From Catonia carolina (taxonomy: Eukaryota; Arthropoda; Insecta; Hemiptera; Achilidae), in NCBI GenBank assembly GCA_035578175.1, contig JAQMRL010000001.1, positions 47,205,553 through 47,269,552 of the forward strand: a stretch of DNA of 64,000 nucleotides, given 5' to 3'. The translations under genes were made by a program, and so were the position numbers. The notes below the pieces were generated by a model, which was given only the letters and a program-made list of their open reading frames with translations, was not told the DNA's origin and did no database searches. This document shows positions 45,241 to 56,275 of this stretch, piece after piece; the stretch's first letter is position 1; each line of letters begins with the position of its first letter.

Positions 45241-46136
45241 GTAGGCTTAGGTGTTACAATACGTTTGGTTCAATTCTAAAAAGAACCATTGTCAGTTTTT
45301 AGTTCTGCTATTTTTGATTAAAAAATAATCGCTTTTAATTCTTTTATTCAACGTTTCAAATCATTATTAATTATTGTCATACGTTTGGTCAGTGGGTTAT
45401 TTCGACAGCTTCCTCACTTTACAAGCCCTTTTTTTGAAGCTTATTAATTTTTGAAATAGGCCAAATAGAGTGGAATTGGGATAATACTGTATTTAAGAGG
45501 AGTAGTATTAGCAAACCAGGCAGCTTTTTGGATAGTTTGGACAAAATACTCATACTTTTACTGTGGTTTATTTATTAATGTACAACAGCAGTAATTCTTT
45601 AACAGAATAATACTAATACCTGAGAATGATACATTTAAGATAGAATATTTAGACATGATACTAACATTTCAAGCGATCTTAAATGTACAAAGTATATTTA
45701 TAACGGAAAAGAAGGTTTGATGAAGTACTAGTGTTGAGAAAACTCAACAGTTTTTCTTATTTGACAAATCACTATGTACGTTTTACGTAGTAAATCTATC
45801 ATAATACTTGATATTGATGAATGTTTAACTGCTATCCATCTGACATAAATTGTCAGATGCATAAATAGAGTATGTACTTACATCATACAGATCGTTACGT
45901 ATGTCATGTCAGCAAAATAATAAATGCCTAAGAAAATATATTCCGTGGTACTAAACTGGTATACTAATCTGCTATCTACTAATCACATAGGCCTATTTAC
46001 GTTTTTACATTAAATTATATTATGTAAGGCCAGTATTTTTTTAGCGTGTTTATGCTATGTGATAGGTGAATCAGGGAAACTACAAGTAACGATGTGTTTA
46101 TGAAAATATTCATATGCTGACTACTATTATAGTTCA
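45241..46136. other. No recognised feature
   Basis: AT-rich. TGACATAAATTGTCA near 45841 is a small palindrome. No gene. Confidence 0.5.
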
Positions 46137-46551
46137 ATTAGAAGTAAAAAAAAACTTAGAGCTAGCGAGGGCGAAGGCAGCCGAAGGAAGCCGAAGCCGC
46201 CGGTCGGGGGCTCAGCTCGTCCTGAGCCAACCAGCGCTGAGCAGTTTTCATGGCAACTTTTCGTGAGAACGTTTTCATATTTCAGTTGCGCTCCGCTCTT
46301 GCAACATAGAATGTACTGCACTTTCTTAAATTGCAAACAAATTTGAAGAGTATTTTTGGAACCATTTTCACTGTAAAGTGCATCTCATAACAAGAGAAAG
46401 CAAAGCGAAGAGAGAGGGAGTGGAGGCACACAAATGATGCTTACAGCGCCAGTGCTGGTAACGCACGCACTTAGCGGCAACACTGGAGGCTGAGAGCCCC
46501 GTGCGCTACCCCTACCATCACTGCTCCAGGTTTGTTTTACTTTTAATTCTA
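46137..46551. mobile_element. GC-rich element with inverted ends (candidate MITE)
   Basis: The left end AGAAGTAAAAAAAAACTT and the reverse complement of the right end AAAAGTAAAACAAACCT are similar, with AATT just outside each (about 46136-46139 and 46548-46551). The interior is far richer in G+C and CpG than anything nearby (GGGCGAAGGCAGCCGAAGG, GCCGCCGGTCGGGGGCTCAG) and contains a hairpin GGCTCAG-CTCGTC-CTGAGCC at 46209-46228. A 69-codon minus-strand frame is low in complexity and not supported as a gene. An embedded CpG-rich promoter cannot be excluded. Confidence 0.45.
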
Positions 46552-46988
46552 CGTAACTACCAGAAAACCAATTTTTTAATTTTTAACGTAACATACACTA
46601 ACAGCCTGCGTATCAGAATCTGAGGGTTAATACTATCTTAGATTCCACATTTTATAACTGTCAAATTATTCGAACCACTACGAAACATTATATAGGATGG
46701 CTGAAACATCCTGACAATTTTCTGGTCAAAACCATGTTTTACCTATTTCGTCAACGCATTGTGCGCTGTTATTGAAAATTTTGATGTAGGTTAATTGTCA
46801 CGAAAAATAAAGTGAAAGCTCACTAAAGGGTAAAACGTGACATACGAAACATTTTTTTCTTATTGCTTTCTCTTTTTACTTTTTTTGACGTTACAAACAT
46901 TTCAACTTAATATTTTACTTTGTTCTTTTTTGTTTAAATCATGATTTTTTATTTTCTGTTGTTTAAATTTTCTTTATTAGTTAAACTC
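46552..46988. other. No recognised feature
   Basis: AT-rich; nothing supported. Confidence 0.5.
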
Positions 46989-46991
46989 TTA

Positions 46992-47411
46992 GGCCCCTTC
47001 TTAACGATCCACTCCACGCCACGCCACACCACTCCACGCGACAGAAAATACATTACGGAAGATACGGCTGTTTTAACGGTCCACAGCGATTGCTGCCACC
47101 TTCTGCCACCTCGGGATACACACTTTTATTTTTTCTAAGTCCTCTGGGTGGTGTATTTTTTGGGTTAAAAACACGATTCAACTTTTATATTTCATATAAA
47201 AACGTGAAGAATAACATTCGATTCCAAAAACATTAAAAATTCGGAAATTTTCAAAATTTTTATTTTTGTACTGTATTTCATATATTTGTTTTCATTCGAC
47301 AGGAAGTGAATGAGTCATATTTCCAATGAGTCATAACGAGTGGCGTGGTGTGGCTGACCATTTCTGTGGAGAGGAGTGGAGTGGTGTGGAGTGGATCGTT
47401 AAGAAGAGGCC
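46992..47411. mobile_element. PIF/Harbinger-like MITE with TTA duplication
   Basis: The left end GGCCCCTTCTTAACGATCCA and the reverse complement of the right end GGCCTCTTCTTAACGATCCA differ at one position; the similarity continues through CTCCACRCC for about 28 bp, and the ends are further enriched in CCACACC/CCACGCC units. TTA stands on both sides (46989-46991, 47412-47414). GGSCC-type ends and a 3-bp TWA duplication are typical of PIF/Harbinger elements. At 420 bp, without a transposase, it is non-autonomous. Confidence 0.88.
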
Positions 47412-47414
47412 TTA

Positions 47415-47645
47415 AGATGTTTTATCTTTAATTTTTATTACGGTATTATGCAATGAGCTATACAATTTCCGTTTTTATATGATATATAAGGGGCAGTGGG
47501 TAATTTTACTTCCAGGAGAAAAGGTACCCAGTGGTACATCTCCGTTTGGAATTGCTATGGATGTACTATCGCACCATGAATTTCTTCTTGTACTGTAAAA
47601 CTGGTCGTGTCTCTCTGCATGAAGCCTCTGCTTTATTTTTGCTCT
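47415..47645 (-). pseudogene. Jockey C-terminal scrap plus repeat J 3' end (copy 7)
   Basis: On the minus strand MQRDTTSFTVQEEIHGAI near 47625-47570 corresponds to LHHDLGIPTVGEEISSRS of element 1. It runs into the J segment (GGTACCTTTTCTCC...CCGTAATAAAAATTAAAG) shared with 42280-42440, then directly meets the Harbinger-like MITE. Confidence 0.6.
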
Positions 47646-48234
47646 AGACGTCAAACAGTTGGAAAGTTCCTTGTAACTGACAGTCTAGTTAGTCGGATTG
47701 GTTATATAGGTTCTCAAAATTTACTATATTCAAGATGTAAACTTCTTTTCTTATTAAATTTTGATTTTTAATTTTGTCTTCCGTCTTTGATGACTTCCTA
47801 GTCGTTTGTTATTTTTTCACTGTTCTAATGAAGTCATTACGTTAAAATTATAAAAATTACTTTAGAAAAAGAAAATGCGTGTAAGTACATAAATGAAAAA
47901 TATCGTCCAACTTATTAAACACACCAGTGTTTAAAAACTTGAAAAAAAAAACAGTTTTCAACTTGCCCGCCTTTTAAGGGGTTAATATGAATATATTTAT
48001 AATAGCTTATTTCTTATACTTCATCTATAATTTCTTCATAAAATATCGTTTCTTTCTTTTAATACCTGTATCTCGGTTTTTAAATCACTGAGAATTTACA
48101 ATCTGTTCTTGTAGAATAGTGAGTAGATTTGTTGTAAGTATGAGTCATAAGGAAGCCGTAACCCCCCCCCCCGCCAATAACACTCAAAAAATTTAAGGTT
48201 TCTTTTCTTGACAAGAAAGTATTAAAATAACACC
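47646..48234. other. No gene; C homopolymer
   Basis: A run of 11 C lies near 48162-48172. Otherwise AT-rich and without recognisable features. Confidence 0.5.
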
Positions 48235-49100
48235 TGTAAGGTGTAGTTTGTACTGTCTTCCGGGTGTTTTACTGCTGTCTAGGAGATTGATGGCTTTTGG
48301 GTACTGATAGGTTTCAAGTCGTGTTTGATATTTTACAAAACTTCTGAATTTCTTCTTGTACTGTAAAACTGTTCAAGACTCTATGCATTATAGTGTTCAA
48401 TATGTACCAAGGTGGGTCTGTGATTTTTCGAAGTATTTTTGATTGAAACCTTTGAATTACTTAAATGCTACTCTAACTGTATCACAAAGTTGTATCCCAT
48501 AACTCCACAAAGGTTTGAGTGCTGTTTAATAAATTAATAATATACGTATTTTGGGCCGAAAATTTAGATTTTCTGTTAAGCATCCAACAGAGCTGTTGCA
48601 ATTTGAGATTTAGCTGCTTTTTTTGCTCCATATATGAGACCTCCACGTTAGACGCCTGTCCAGGTGGAAGCCTATATATTTTGATTTATGAGATTTTCAA
48701 ATATGTACGTTGTTTAAAAAACACAGGTCGACATGTTTTACGTTTTAGTGTAAATGTGATGTGCCAAATATTTTGTTCATTTGTTTTTATATGCCATTTC
48801 CTTTGCCAACTTTGTACACTGACTAAGTATTGCTATAAAAGTTGTGATGCAATCCGTAGATCTTTGTGTATTAGGTATCTGAATAACTGTGTCATCGGCG
48901 AATGTTACTTTTGTAGTGTTGTCATTCTGTGGAAGATCAGAAGTGTTTATGGAGTATGAAACAGGAGACAGTACGCTCCCTTGTGTAACAAAAGCTTAGA
49001 TTAATTATAAAGATAACTTATTTTTTATTTTATTATCGCTTATAAGAAAAATTAATGTAAAGTATATATTTTATCTAAGGCTTAAAATTATTGAGGAGTT
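48235..49100 (-). pseudogene. Decayed jockey reverse transcriptase (copy 8)
   Basis: On the minus strand, in order: FLISDNKIKNKLSL near 49055-49010; VTQGSVLSPVSYSINTSDLP near 48990-48925; VTFADDTVIQIPNTQRSTDC near 48912-48855, where the FADD catalytic block is intact; KYIGFHLDRRLTWRSHIWSK near 48680-48620; IQRFQSKILRKITDPPWY near 48450-48400; NSFTVQEEIQKF; and YPKAINLLDSSKTPGR near 48300-48250. The order matches element 1 throughout, with many frame changes and stops. The 146-codon plus-strand frame at 48519-48959 is the antisense of this relic, not a gene. Confidence 0.82.
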
Positions 49101-50861
49101 ACGGTAAAATTTCTGATAGAAATATGTAAGAGTATGTAAGGTATTATCTCTATGGTATGTATCGTATTCGTGGGGCTTTTAGGTTGTTGTGAAGTATGTC
49201 GTTTTTAAGTACTGAGAAGAGTCGATTATGAGTTGTAGAAACATTGACAGAAAAGCCTGCAAACAAGCAATATTACTTACTTCTGAACTATAAATTTTGC
49301 TTGCGTATTTCCGACTTTGCATGAGGAGATAGTTGTGTAATGATAATCTTTTGGTAGTAAAGAACAGCATTAACTGAAGAAATTGAGGTATTTAGAACAA
49401 CGAAATAAAGGAATTTAAATAAATTTAAAAACAGTTTCTGATAGGGAGTAGTAATTCGAGGCAATGCATAAGGATAGGTTTAATCCTCTATTATTAAGTA
49501 CGTTAAAACCATGGGAGGTTCTAAATCTGTTAATTATTCTAAGTTAGTTAACTAGGAAACTATTATTTATATTTTACCATGTTTTCATTAAATTAAATCC
49601 TTCTCATGGTGGTTAGCTTTGGCTGTAAATACAGGAGCGGCCTGCGAGTTGGGATTCTACCATTTTATCCTGGGAATTCATCTATCGTCCGGCAGACCGT
49701 ACACCAGGATAATAGACTAATCTTAATCATTATTAATTGAAACTTATACTAATTTCTATTTACGTATATGTACTTCTAATAAATTATTGACTTTAAACTT
49801 ACCCTACTTAAGTAATTTAATAAGATATAGTAAGAACAAAATAATCTTACTTCGCAATCCGTTCTCATTAACTAATGTTCTATTAACACAGAAGTTGATT
49901 AATCGATTATGAACTTACCATTTTCTTTCGTTCATTACTTACACTTGGTGTTACATTCTAGCACGTTGTAGAAATTTATAAGTTATCATAAACTTGCATA
50001 ATTAAGTTCTACTTAAAACTGAAAACTAAGCGATATTTATACAACCTTAAAACTTTGTGGGTCACCTCATTATTATAACAGGATAGTACCAAATATCATA
50101 TCTCAAAATGTGATGAGTTTTTTACATTCTTTAAATGAATATTTTAAATAAAAACGAACTAACCCTATACATTTATTTACTGATGAAACACATAATGGTA
50201 CTTATATCCTGAAATATTTATTTTTTTATAATTTTTTTTCTGCTGAGCAGAATATTGGACTTTATGTAGAAATAAGGCTTTTATGGAACGAACATGTCAG
50301 CATAAAGCACAAATCTTTAGATAGTTAACGTAATCACAAAACATTTTTCTGTCTTGACTACCAAAATTACTCCTTCATCTGAAAGTACTTCTTACACAAA
50401 ACAATGATCTATTACTCAGCTAAATTGTCAGTTTTGGCTAAACTACAACGTTTCAATTCAAAAATTCTCAGGAAAATTTGTTTGCGCTCCTTCATAGGTT
50501 TCCAATCATACATTGCACATCTTAAATATCCTTTACATATGTGAAACAATCCACAAGGCATACCAGTGATTAAATCAAAATAATAAAATAAAAACAACTT
50601 CTCATTCGCATTCTTAATTGTATATTTTACTAGGTTCCTTGTAAACATTAATTAAAAAACTTATTTTATAAATAATTTTTCAACAGTACTTTTACTAATG
50701 TCATAGCATTTAAATGTGAACGGCTGCCAACGAATGGTGTTTTACTCAAAAGTAGTAAAGTGATGTAAAAAAATAAATATAAAATATTTTGTGCAGAGCT
50801 GAACAGTTGTAGATTTAATTAAATGAAGTGAAAAATTATGTTACTCTGTTTATACGATAAA
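49101..50861. other. No recognised feature
   Basis: AT-rich. Minus-strand frames of 63 and 78 codons (49179-49370, 50412-50648) show no recognisable domain. Confidence 0.45.
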
Positions 50862-51625
50862 ATTTGCCCGTAACAAGCAGACGGAGTGTTTATTTGCACT
50901 CAATCTGCTAGTTCCAGGACTAAAAAGTAGTTCAGTTTCTTATCACATGGTCAGCCAATTATATGACTGAAGAATTTAAGAACAGAAGAGGTATTGTGCG
51001 GTTCCAAGCTCCGTGTAGTTGCGGGTTGAAGGGTATGGGTGAGGTAAAATGAATGAGTGACGCATGCTGGGAGAACGATTGCTGTATTACTCTGATACAA
51101 AACATTCGTTTTCAAACTTTCCGTATTTAACATATTTGTTTGTATTTATCACATTAATTTATTTACATATTTTGATATAAATTGATAAGTTAAATAGTAT
51201 AAATCCGACCAAGTTAATAACCCGGTAGGTATTTGTCAAATGAATGCGCCGGATGATAAGAATATTTTTTTAGTCTAGTTAGTAGACGCTACCACTACAA
51301 ATGCATCAGCTGTAAAACACTGCTAACTCATTCATTCTCCCACTGCTATTACAACGCACTGCATTCCTTCCAACTACACAGAGCTGGGACTCAAGCAATA
51401 GAGATGTAAAAGACACTAGTCAGAGTTTTAACTATGCAGCCAGACCCTGTGGTGAATGAAGTGAAGGTGTTATTTGTAGGGTGGAAAATAGATGCTTTTC
51501 AGAGGGCAAGGCATCCTGATAAGCATACTTTTCCACTCGGTGAGGAAGGCCTGGTGGTAAACCACCTACGTTCTCCTTTTACTTAGTAAAGCCTCTAGAG
51601 GCTGATGACCTATACAACAACAACA
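50862..51625 (+). repeat. SINE-like repeat family A, copy 4, split by MITE B
   Basis: The left part (GCCCGTAACAAGCAGACGGA to AGAACAGAAGAGGTA, ending 50993) and the right part (GAGATGTAAAAGACACTAGT from 51401) join exactly into the continuous family sequence found at 5453. The right part lacks about 20 bases near 51425 compared with other copies and ends CTCTAGAGGCTGATGACC, then a (CAA) tail to about 51625. The best-preserved tail in the window. Confidence 0.88.
50994..51398 (-). mobile_element. MITE B, copy 2, inserted in repeat A at TA
   Basis: A 405-bp insert flanked by TA (50992-50993, 51399-51400). Its inverted ends (TTGTGCGGTTCCAAGCTCCG at the left, TTGCTTGAGTCCCAGCTCTG as reverse complement of the right) match at 21 of 28 positions, the last stretch being GTGTAGTTG on both sides. 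TA target and size fit a Tc1/mariner-type non-autonomous element. Opposite in orientation to copy 1 at 18606. A 60-codon frame inside is not a gene. Confidence 0.88.
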
Positions 51626-51691
51626 ACGTACAATTAAAAATATTTTACAGTTGTATCAAAGTACAAGTGAATCTTGCTGGCTTACAATTAA

Positions 51692-52650
51692 ATCTTTGAG
51701 GACTGGCGCTAAAAAATAATATCAGGACTGGCACCATTGCATTTTGTAACATCTTGTAACAATAAAAGTAGTCCTTCAAACACTTATGATAACCCACTTT
51801 AATATTTATATTGAAGTAATATTATTAATTACATTAGAATAATTTTGAATTTTTTAAAATATATTTAAAAAAAAATGAAAATTATAATAAATTTTAATCT
51901 ATTAGAAAACATAAATTATATTATTAAAAAACAAAATATTACAGATTGCAAGGTATTATTTTATATGGTATTTTGAAGTTACTAACACAATATTACTGCA
52001 TTACTAGTTGCATTTCTATTTGTAATGTTTTATTTTAAAATATCATTTACTCATTCTTTCTTGATGAACCGATTCGCTGCAGTTATAAAAATAACTTTTG
52101 AGTGTTGTTTGCAAACACATCTGGTGCATTTGCTGCAACCAGCACTGGCGATGTAACAATTTATCATATTTGACCCAAACAAGTATTTCCATGATTCAAA
52201 TATTTCCATGATTGCGGAAAGTTTATCTTGTTTTCGTCTCTGATCCCTAGTGGAAAGATCATTAAATCTGCATGGTCTGGAAGAAATAAGAATTTGTAGT
52301 AGCTCATTGCAGCTCTCAATAAGTGCACGCGTGTCCCATGTAATAAAACGTGGTGAGATTGTACTGTCTAAAGACAGGGCATGAATTATGCAGTAAAAAC
52401 GTACGGCACCGATAAGGCAAAAGTATGATATCCGGACTGGCGGCGTTGCGAATTCACAACATTCCTGTACGGTGCCAGTAAAACTCCCGTATTTCAGAAA
52501 AAATAATATTTTTTAGTTTCTGATGACATGATAACATACGCAGAAGAAATGAGTTGAGGATTACTTGAACGGGATCCAACCGATTACCTATGTTTAGAAC
52601 AAACAAAATGACATTTGTTGCAAAAATGCAACAGCGCCAGTTCCCGACGG
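51692..52650 (-). mobile_element. Internally deleted piggyBac element
   Basis: TTAA flanks both ends (51688-51691, 52651-52654). The ends are inverted: GAGGACTGGCGCT at 51699 and GGGAACTGGCGCTGTTGCAT on the reverse strand from 52650. The motif GGACTGGC...TTGC recurs subterminally at about 51724 (GGACTGGCACCATTGCATTT) and 52434 (GGACTGGCGGCGTTGC). The 959-bp interior holds a piece of piggyBac transposase on the minus strand (separate entry), about one sixth of a full enzyme, so a large internal deletion is inferred. Confidence 0.8.
52051..52317 (-). pseudogene. piggyBac transposase fragment, N-terminal piece joined to Cys-rich end
   Basis: An 89-codon minus-strand reading reaches a TGA at 52051-52053. 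The first part, SCNELLQILI followed by RFNDLSTRDQRRKQDKLSAI and MEIFESW, fits the RFDDKSTRxxRRxxDKLAxI segment upstream of the catalytic core of piggyBac transposases. The second part, CSKCTRCVCKQHSKVI, fits the C-terminal Cys-rich zinc-binding domain, in which CxxCxxxVCxxHSxxIC is characteristic. The whole DDD catalytic core between them is missing, so the junction (near GSNMINCYIAS) marks an internal deletion within one open frame. After SKVI the expected final Cys pair is out of frame (a one-base change). The piece cannot be catalytically active; DNA-binding is not assumed. Confidence 0.78.
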
Positions 52651-52654
52651 TTAA

Positions 52655-53763
52655 ACACGATTCTAATTAGAAACCGCTTCTTACTGTGAGGCGATTAATA
52701 GACAGTACCTAAAAATTACCTTCTGAGAATAAAGTGTAAATATACTAAACGGTCATAAGACCCATTTGATCGTTTGACATATTTTCTTTTAAAAAATACA
52801 ATTATGGAGGGGGTCTGCAAAAAACGCAACCAATAAAACCCATTCAAACAATATAGAACTTAATACTTCAAACAATAACACAAAGCCAATTTTATCTGTA
52901 GTTTTGTATCCTTAACTTGCAATTATTGTGTTGCATTGCTTATTAGGTTTTCGCACCTATCCGAGTCTTCCACCTTATAAATTTAAATAGTCATTACAAA
53001 TAATTACGTGATAATTCAGAAAATATTAATTTTTTCTAAAGGTTTATATTTACATTTAAAAACAACTATTTCACAAAAGAATCACACTTCGTTAAAAAAA
53101 ACTTCCGTATATGCAGCGACTAACAAAAATCAAACAGTTCGAGAATATTAAGGTTATACTATTATAGGGATTGATGTTAATATATCTGAATCTTTATGTA
53201 GCACTGTACACGTGCTAAAATTCTACAATGTTTTCATTTCATGTAATTTATTTCAAGTTTTAGTTAGTTTATTTTAACCATGTTTTTCTAACAGACTTAC
53301 ATATTTTAACTACCTCTCTTAAAAGCATCAGAGATAATAATTTAATTACGCTGCGTATTATTTTGGTAGCTCATGCTTAGCTCTAATGCCAAGAAATACT
53401 TTTGTTGAAAAATGGTTCTGTTTTCATAATGGAATTATTATTTCCATCTCAAAAGAAAAGCTCTTATTAATTAATTATCTCTAATAACGCCTAATATGCG
53501 TAACTTTTTTTTACAATGCACCATACTGTATCAACATAACTTAATTAAATTGCTATCACAGATTCAAATAAATATGATTGAACGCCTTTCCTACAGCTAA
53601 AGAGCAACACTATTTTATGTAGCTAATAGCAGACTGATATTATTTCTCAGAGTAGTAATATTATATTAGTGAATAATATTATAATGAAATAAAAATAATG
53701 TGTACTTTTTTAAACAATTTCAGTTTTAGAAAATGTGTATAATAAACAGTTTAAATAATAATC
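52655..53763. other. No recognised feature
   Basis: AT-rich; nothing supported. Confidence 0.5.
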
Positions 53764-53850
53764 AAACAGCCGCGACGATATATCGGCGCCTAGGATTTCC
53801 TGCATAATCGCCGGCAACGGTATATCGTCGCCTGGAGTTCAAAGGATTAA
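53764..53850 (-). repeat. Orphan piggyBac-like terminus
   Basis: The minus strand reads TTAATCCTTTGAACTCCAGG, then CGACGATATACCGTTGCCGG, and a second related block CGCCGATATATCGTCGCGGC, forming an imperfect inverted pair. TTAA (53847-53850) followed by YCCTTTGA resembles a piggyBac-type end, but the opposite end is not found in the window. Confidence 0.4.
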
Positions 53851-53931
53851 TAAGTTTTCTGAGTTTAATCTAAATATATAATGTGTAAACACTTTAATAT
53901 TTTTGAACAAATTAAGGAAAGAAAATAAATT

Positions 53932-55080
53932 GAGTCGTCCAGTTTCAAAACTAGCCTTGTCCAAAAAAAACCAAAAAAGACCTATTCATATCACTGAAAA
54001 AAGCCGTTTCTACTGCACAAGACTGTGAAATTAAAATTCTCCCAAAAAATTCTTGTCTTATTATGATTGCCTACAAAATTGACAACTGCTGCAAAACTCT
54101 TCTCGTCCACCCTCATGGCTGCTTCAAAACTTGTCTTGTCCTTAACATGTAAACTGTTTCAAAAGCGACCTTGTCCAGCATTAAAATGGATCCCACTAAT
54201 CTACTGCATCGAAACTAGCCATGTCCAAAACACATTGAAGAGAGCCTGCCTAAATTTTGTGATTTCTTTTACTGCTTTTTGTAAAAAATAGGTATTGACA
54301 TTATTGTAGTGTACTCATACAAAAATTTCTAAACACAAAGTTTGGATTCTAGTAATCATCATGTCGATTTAAAAGTATCTACAAGAGAGGAAAATCATTT
54401 AAGGGACTATTACCTGAAGAACTTGATGTAGATTTGAGACTTGAAGCAGCCAACGCAAACTTATATGCAGCCGCCACACACATGTGAACAAACTATTGTG
54501 TAAACATTACGGTAATGAGTGGAGAGCTATGGAAAACCTCTCTTTTTATAAAAAATGCATTGACCAAGGTGCACGTACGGATGGCATATTTTAAAGATAA
54601 AGATGATCAACCAATTGAAGATGTCGATGTTAGGGAGTAAATTTTTTGTCTTTTGTAACATCATCATTTAATGCAATTTATTTTAAAATATGGTAAAAAT
54701 ATTTTTTAATGCACCATCTGTAAATCCTTGTTCCACAGGAAGATCCTTTTTATCACCTAAAAATGCTACTGTGTTTCCTTGAAAATAATAATAAAACAAC
54801 ACTACTTCGAAACTCAACTTGTCCCGCGTTAAAAGCTTCAAAACTGACCATGTCCATGTGACTGCTACAAACCTCGCTTTGTTCAAATTTTTTTCACTTT
54901 TCTTCAAATACATTAAAATTACATTTGTGAAACAAGTTTTATTTATAAATTTTGCTCAGTAGCTAACACCTAAAGTACCTACTTTGTCATTTTATACATT
55001 AGAAACTGTAAAATCAGTTTTTTTCACTTTTCTCAGTTTTCAGAATAATGGACAAGGCTAGTTTTGAAACTGGACGACTC
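53932..55080 (+). mobile_element. Family D terminal-inverted-repeat transposon, copy 2
   Basis: A 1149-bp element with inverted ends of about 32 bp that are perfect as far as compared (GAGTCGTCCAGTTTCAAAAC... and its inverse). Full-length homologue of 12836-13964. The internal 17-mer CAAAACTNGNCTTGTCC recurs at 53946, 54043, 54092, 54125, 54160, 54210, 54808, 54839 and 54868, and inverted at 55050, with the same spacing as in copy 1. No clean target duplication (AATT versus TTTA). The coding-like relic is better here: FKSIYKRGKSFKGLLPEELD then VDLRLEAANANLYAAAT near 54368-54485, ending at TGA, then EDVDVRE near 54620. The relic is not a recognised transposase. Confidence 0.87.
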
Positions 55081-56275
55081 TTTAATTATAGTAAATAAAT
55101 TATTTACGTAATCTTTAATTCACAAACTTAAAAAAATATTCAAATATTTGAATTATGGGAAGGTATTACCAATAGCCCATAGAACAAGAACTCTCCATTT
55201 ACAAATACCTTAGTTCAATCTAGAGATATGCGAGTCAAATTTATAGTTATATAGCTCGTGCAATTTATCTAGACTGCTTATTTATCTAGATTTATTAGAC
55301 GCAATTACGTATTACAATAAATTGAACATATTTACCAATCAATATTTATAATATATTAACACTAAATAACAAAATACATTATAAACGCAAATAGTAAATA
55401 CATTAGTGCAAAATAGAACACGAAACGTCACTACCGGATAATCAGCTTCATCACATTATTCATGCTATTTATTCTATCTCATTCACAGAACATTAAGAAC
55501 AGCACAAAGAATAAAGAATACATTTAGACAAATACTATTTGTTCAATAGAAGATTCTAGAAATAAAATATTTATTTACTTAAAATAATTTACGAAAATGT
55601 ATTGACTATTTGGCAAACATTTAGCACTAACATTGTAAAATGTATGACCAAAAGTGGACATACTGTGTTTTGAAAGTCACCTCCTCAAATTATTTGTTTA
55701 TAAGAGTATTTTTAAACCAATATTGTCGTACTGCATGCAGATAAGGGAGCACGTAGAAACTCCAGCGATAATATCGTGCAACGTTTAGAATCAAACAGTT
55801 AGGAGTTATTACTCAAGCTCCTAAATGTACATATTCATTAAAATAATATATAGGAAACTCAACTTGGTGTACGTCCTGGACAAAATAAAAAGAATTTCAG
55901 AAAAATATGAAAAAATTGGTAAATCATCCTAAAATCCTGTCCATTACTCTTTTGGACGACAGTAAAACAACTACAAGACTAAAACGTAAACACCCAACGA
56001 AGTTCTTTTAACTGACTTTTTAAAAGCAATCATAATCTAAAATTGAAAATGGAAACAAGTAGAAGGGAATCTTGTGCGCATAACTTATACGTAAATATGA
56101 TAAGATAAAACAAGTTTTTAAAGCCGCTTTCACAGTGAATCAAACGAAAGTTTTTTATGGTACTTTTTTATTTTCTAAACACACATCTAATTTTCTTTCA
56201 CATCGTCTTGTTGGTTGTTGTATAGATCGTAGATTTTACTCATATTATAAAAATATAATAATAAAATTTGTTTTT
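55081..56275. other. No recognised feature
   Basis: AT-rich; nothing supported. Confidence 0.5.

Noticed and set aside
46127..46336. 69-codon minus-strand frame in the GC-rich island
   Set aside because: Low-complexity translation of GC-rich DNA without homology; the island is better explained as a repeat or regulatory segment.
48519..48959. 146-codon plus-strand open frame, one of the longest outside elements 1 and 2
   Set aside because: The opposite strand carries an ordered jockey RT relic (VTQGSVLSP, FADD, HLDRRLTW), so the plus-strand frame is its antisense.
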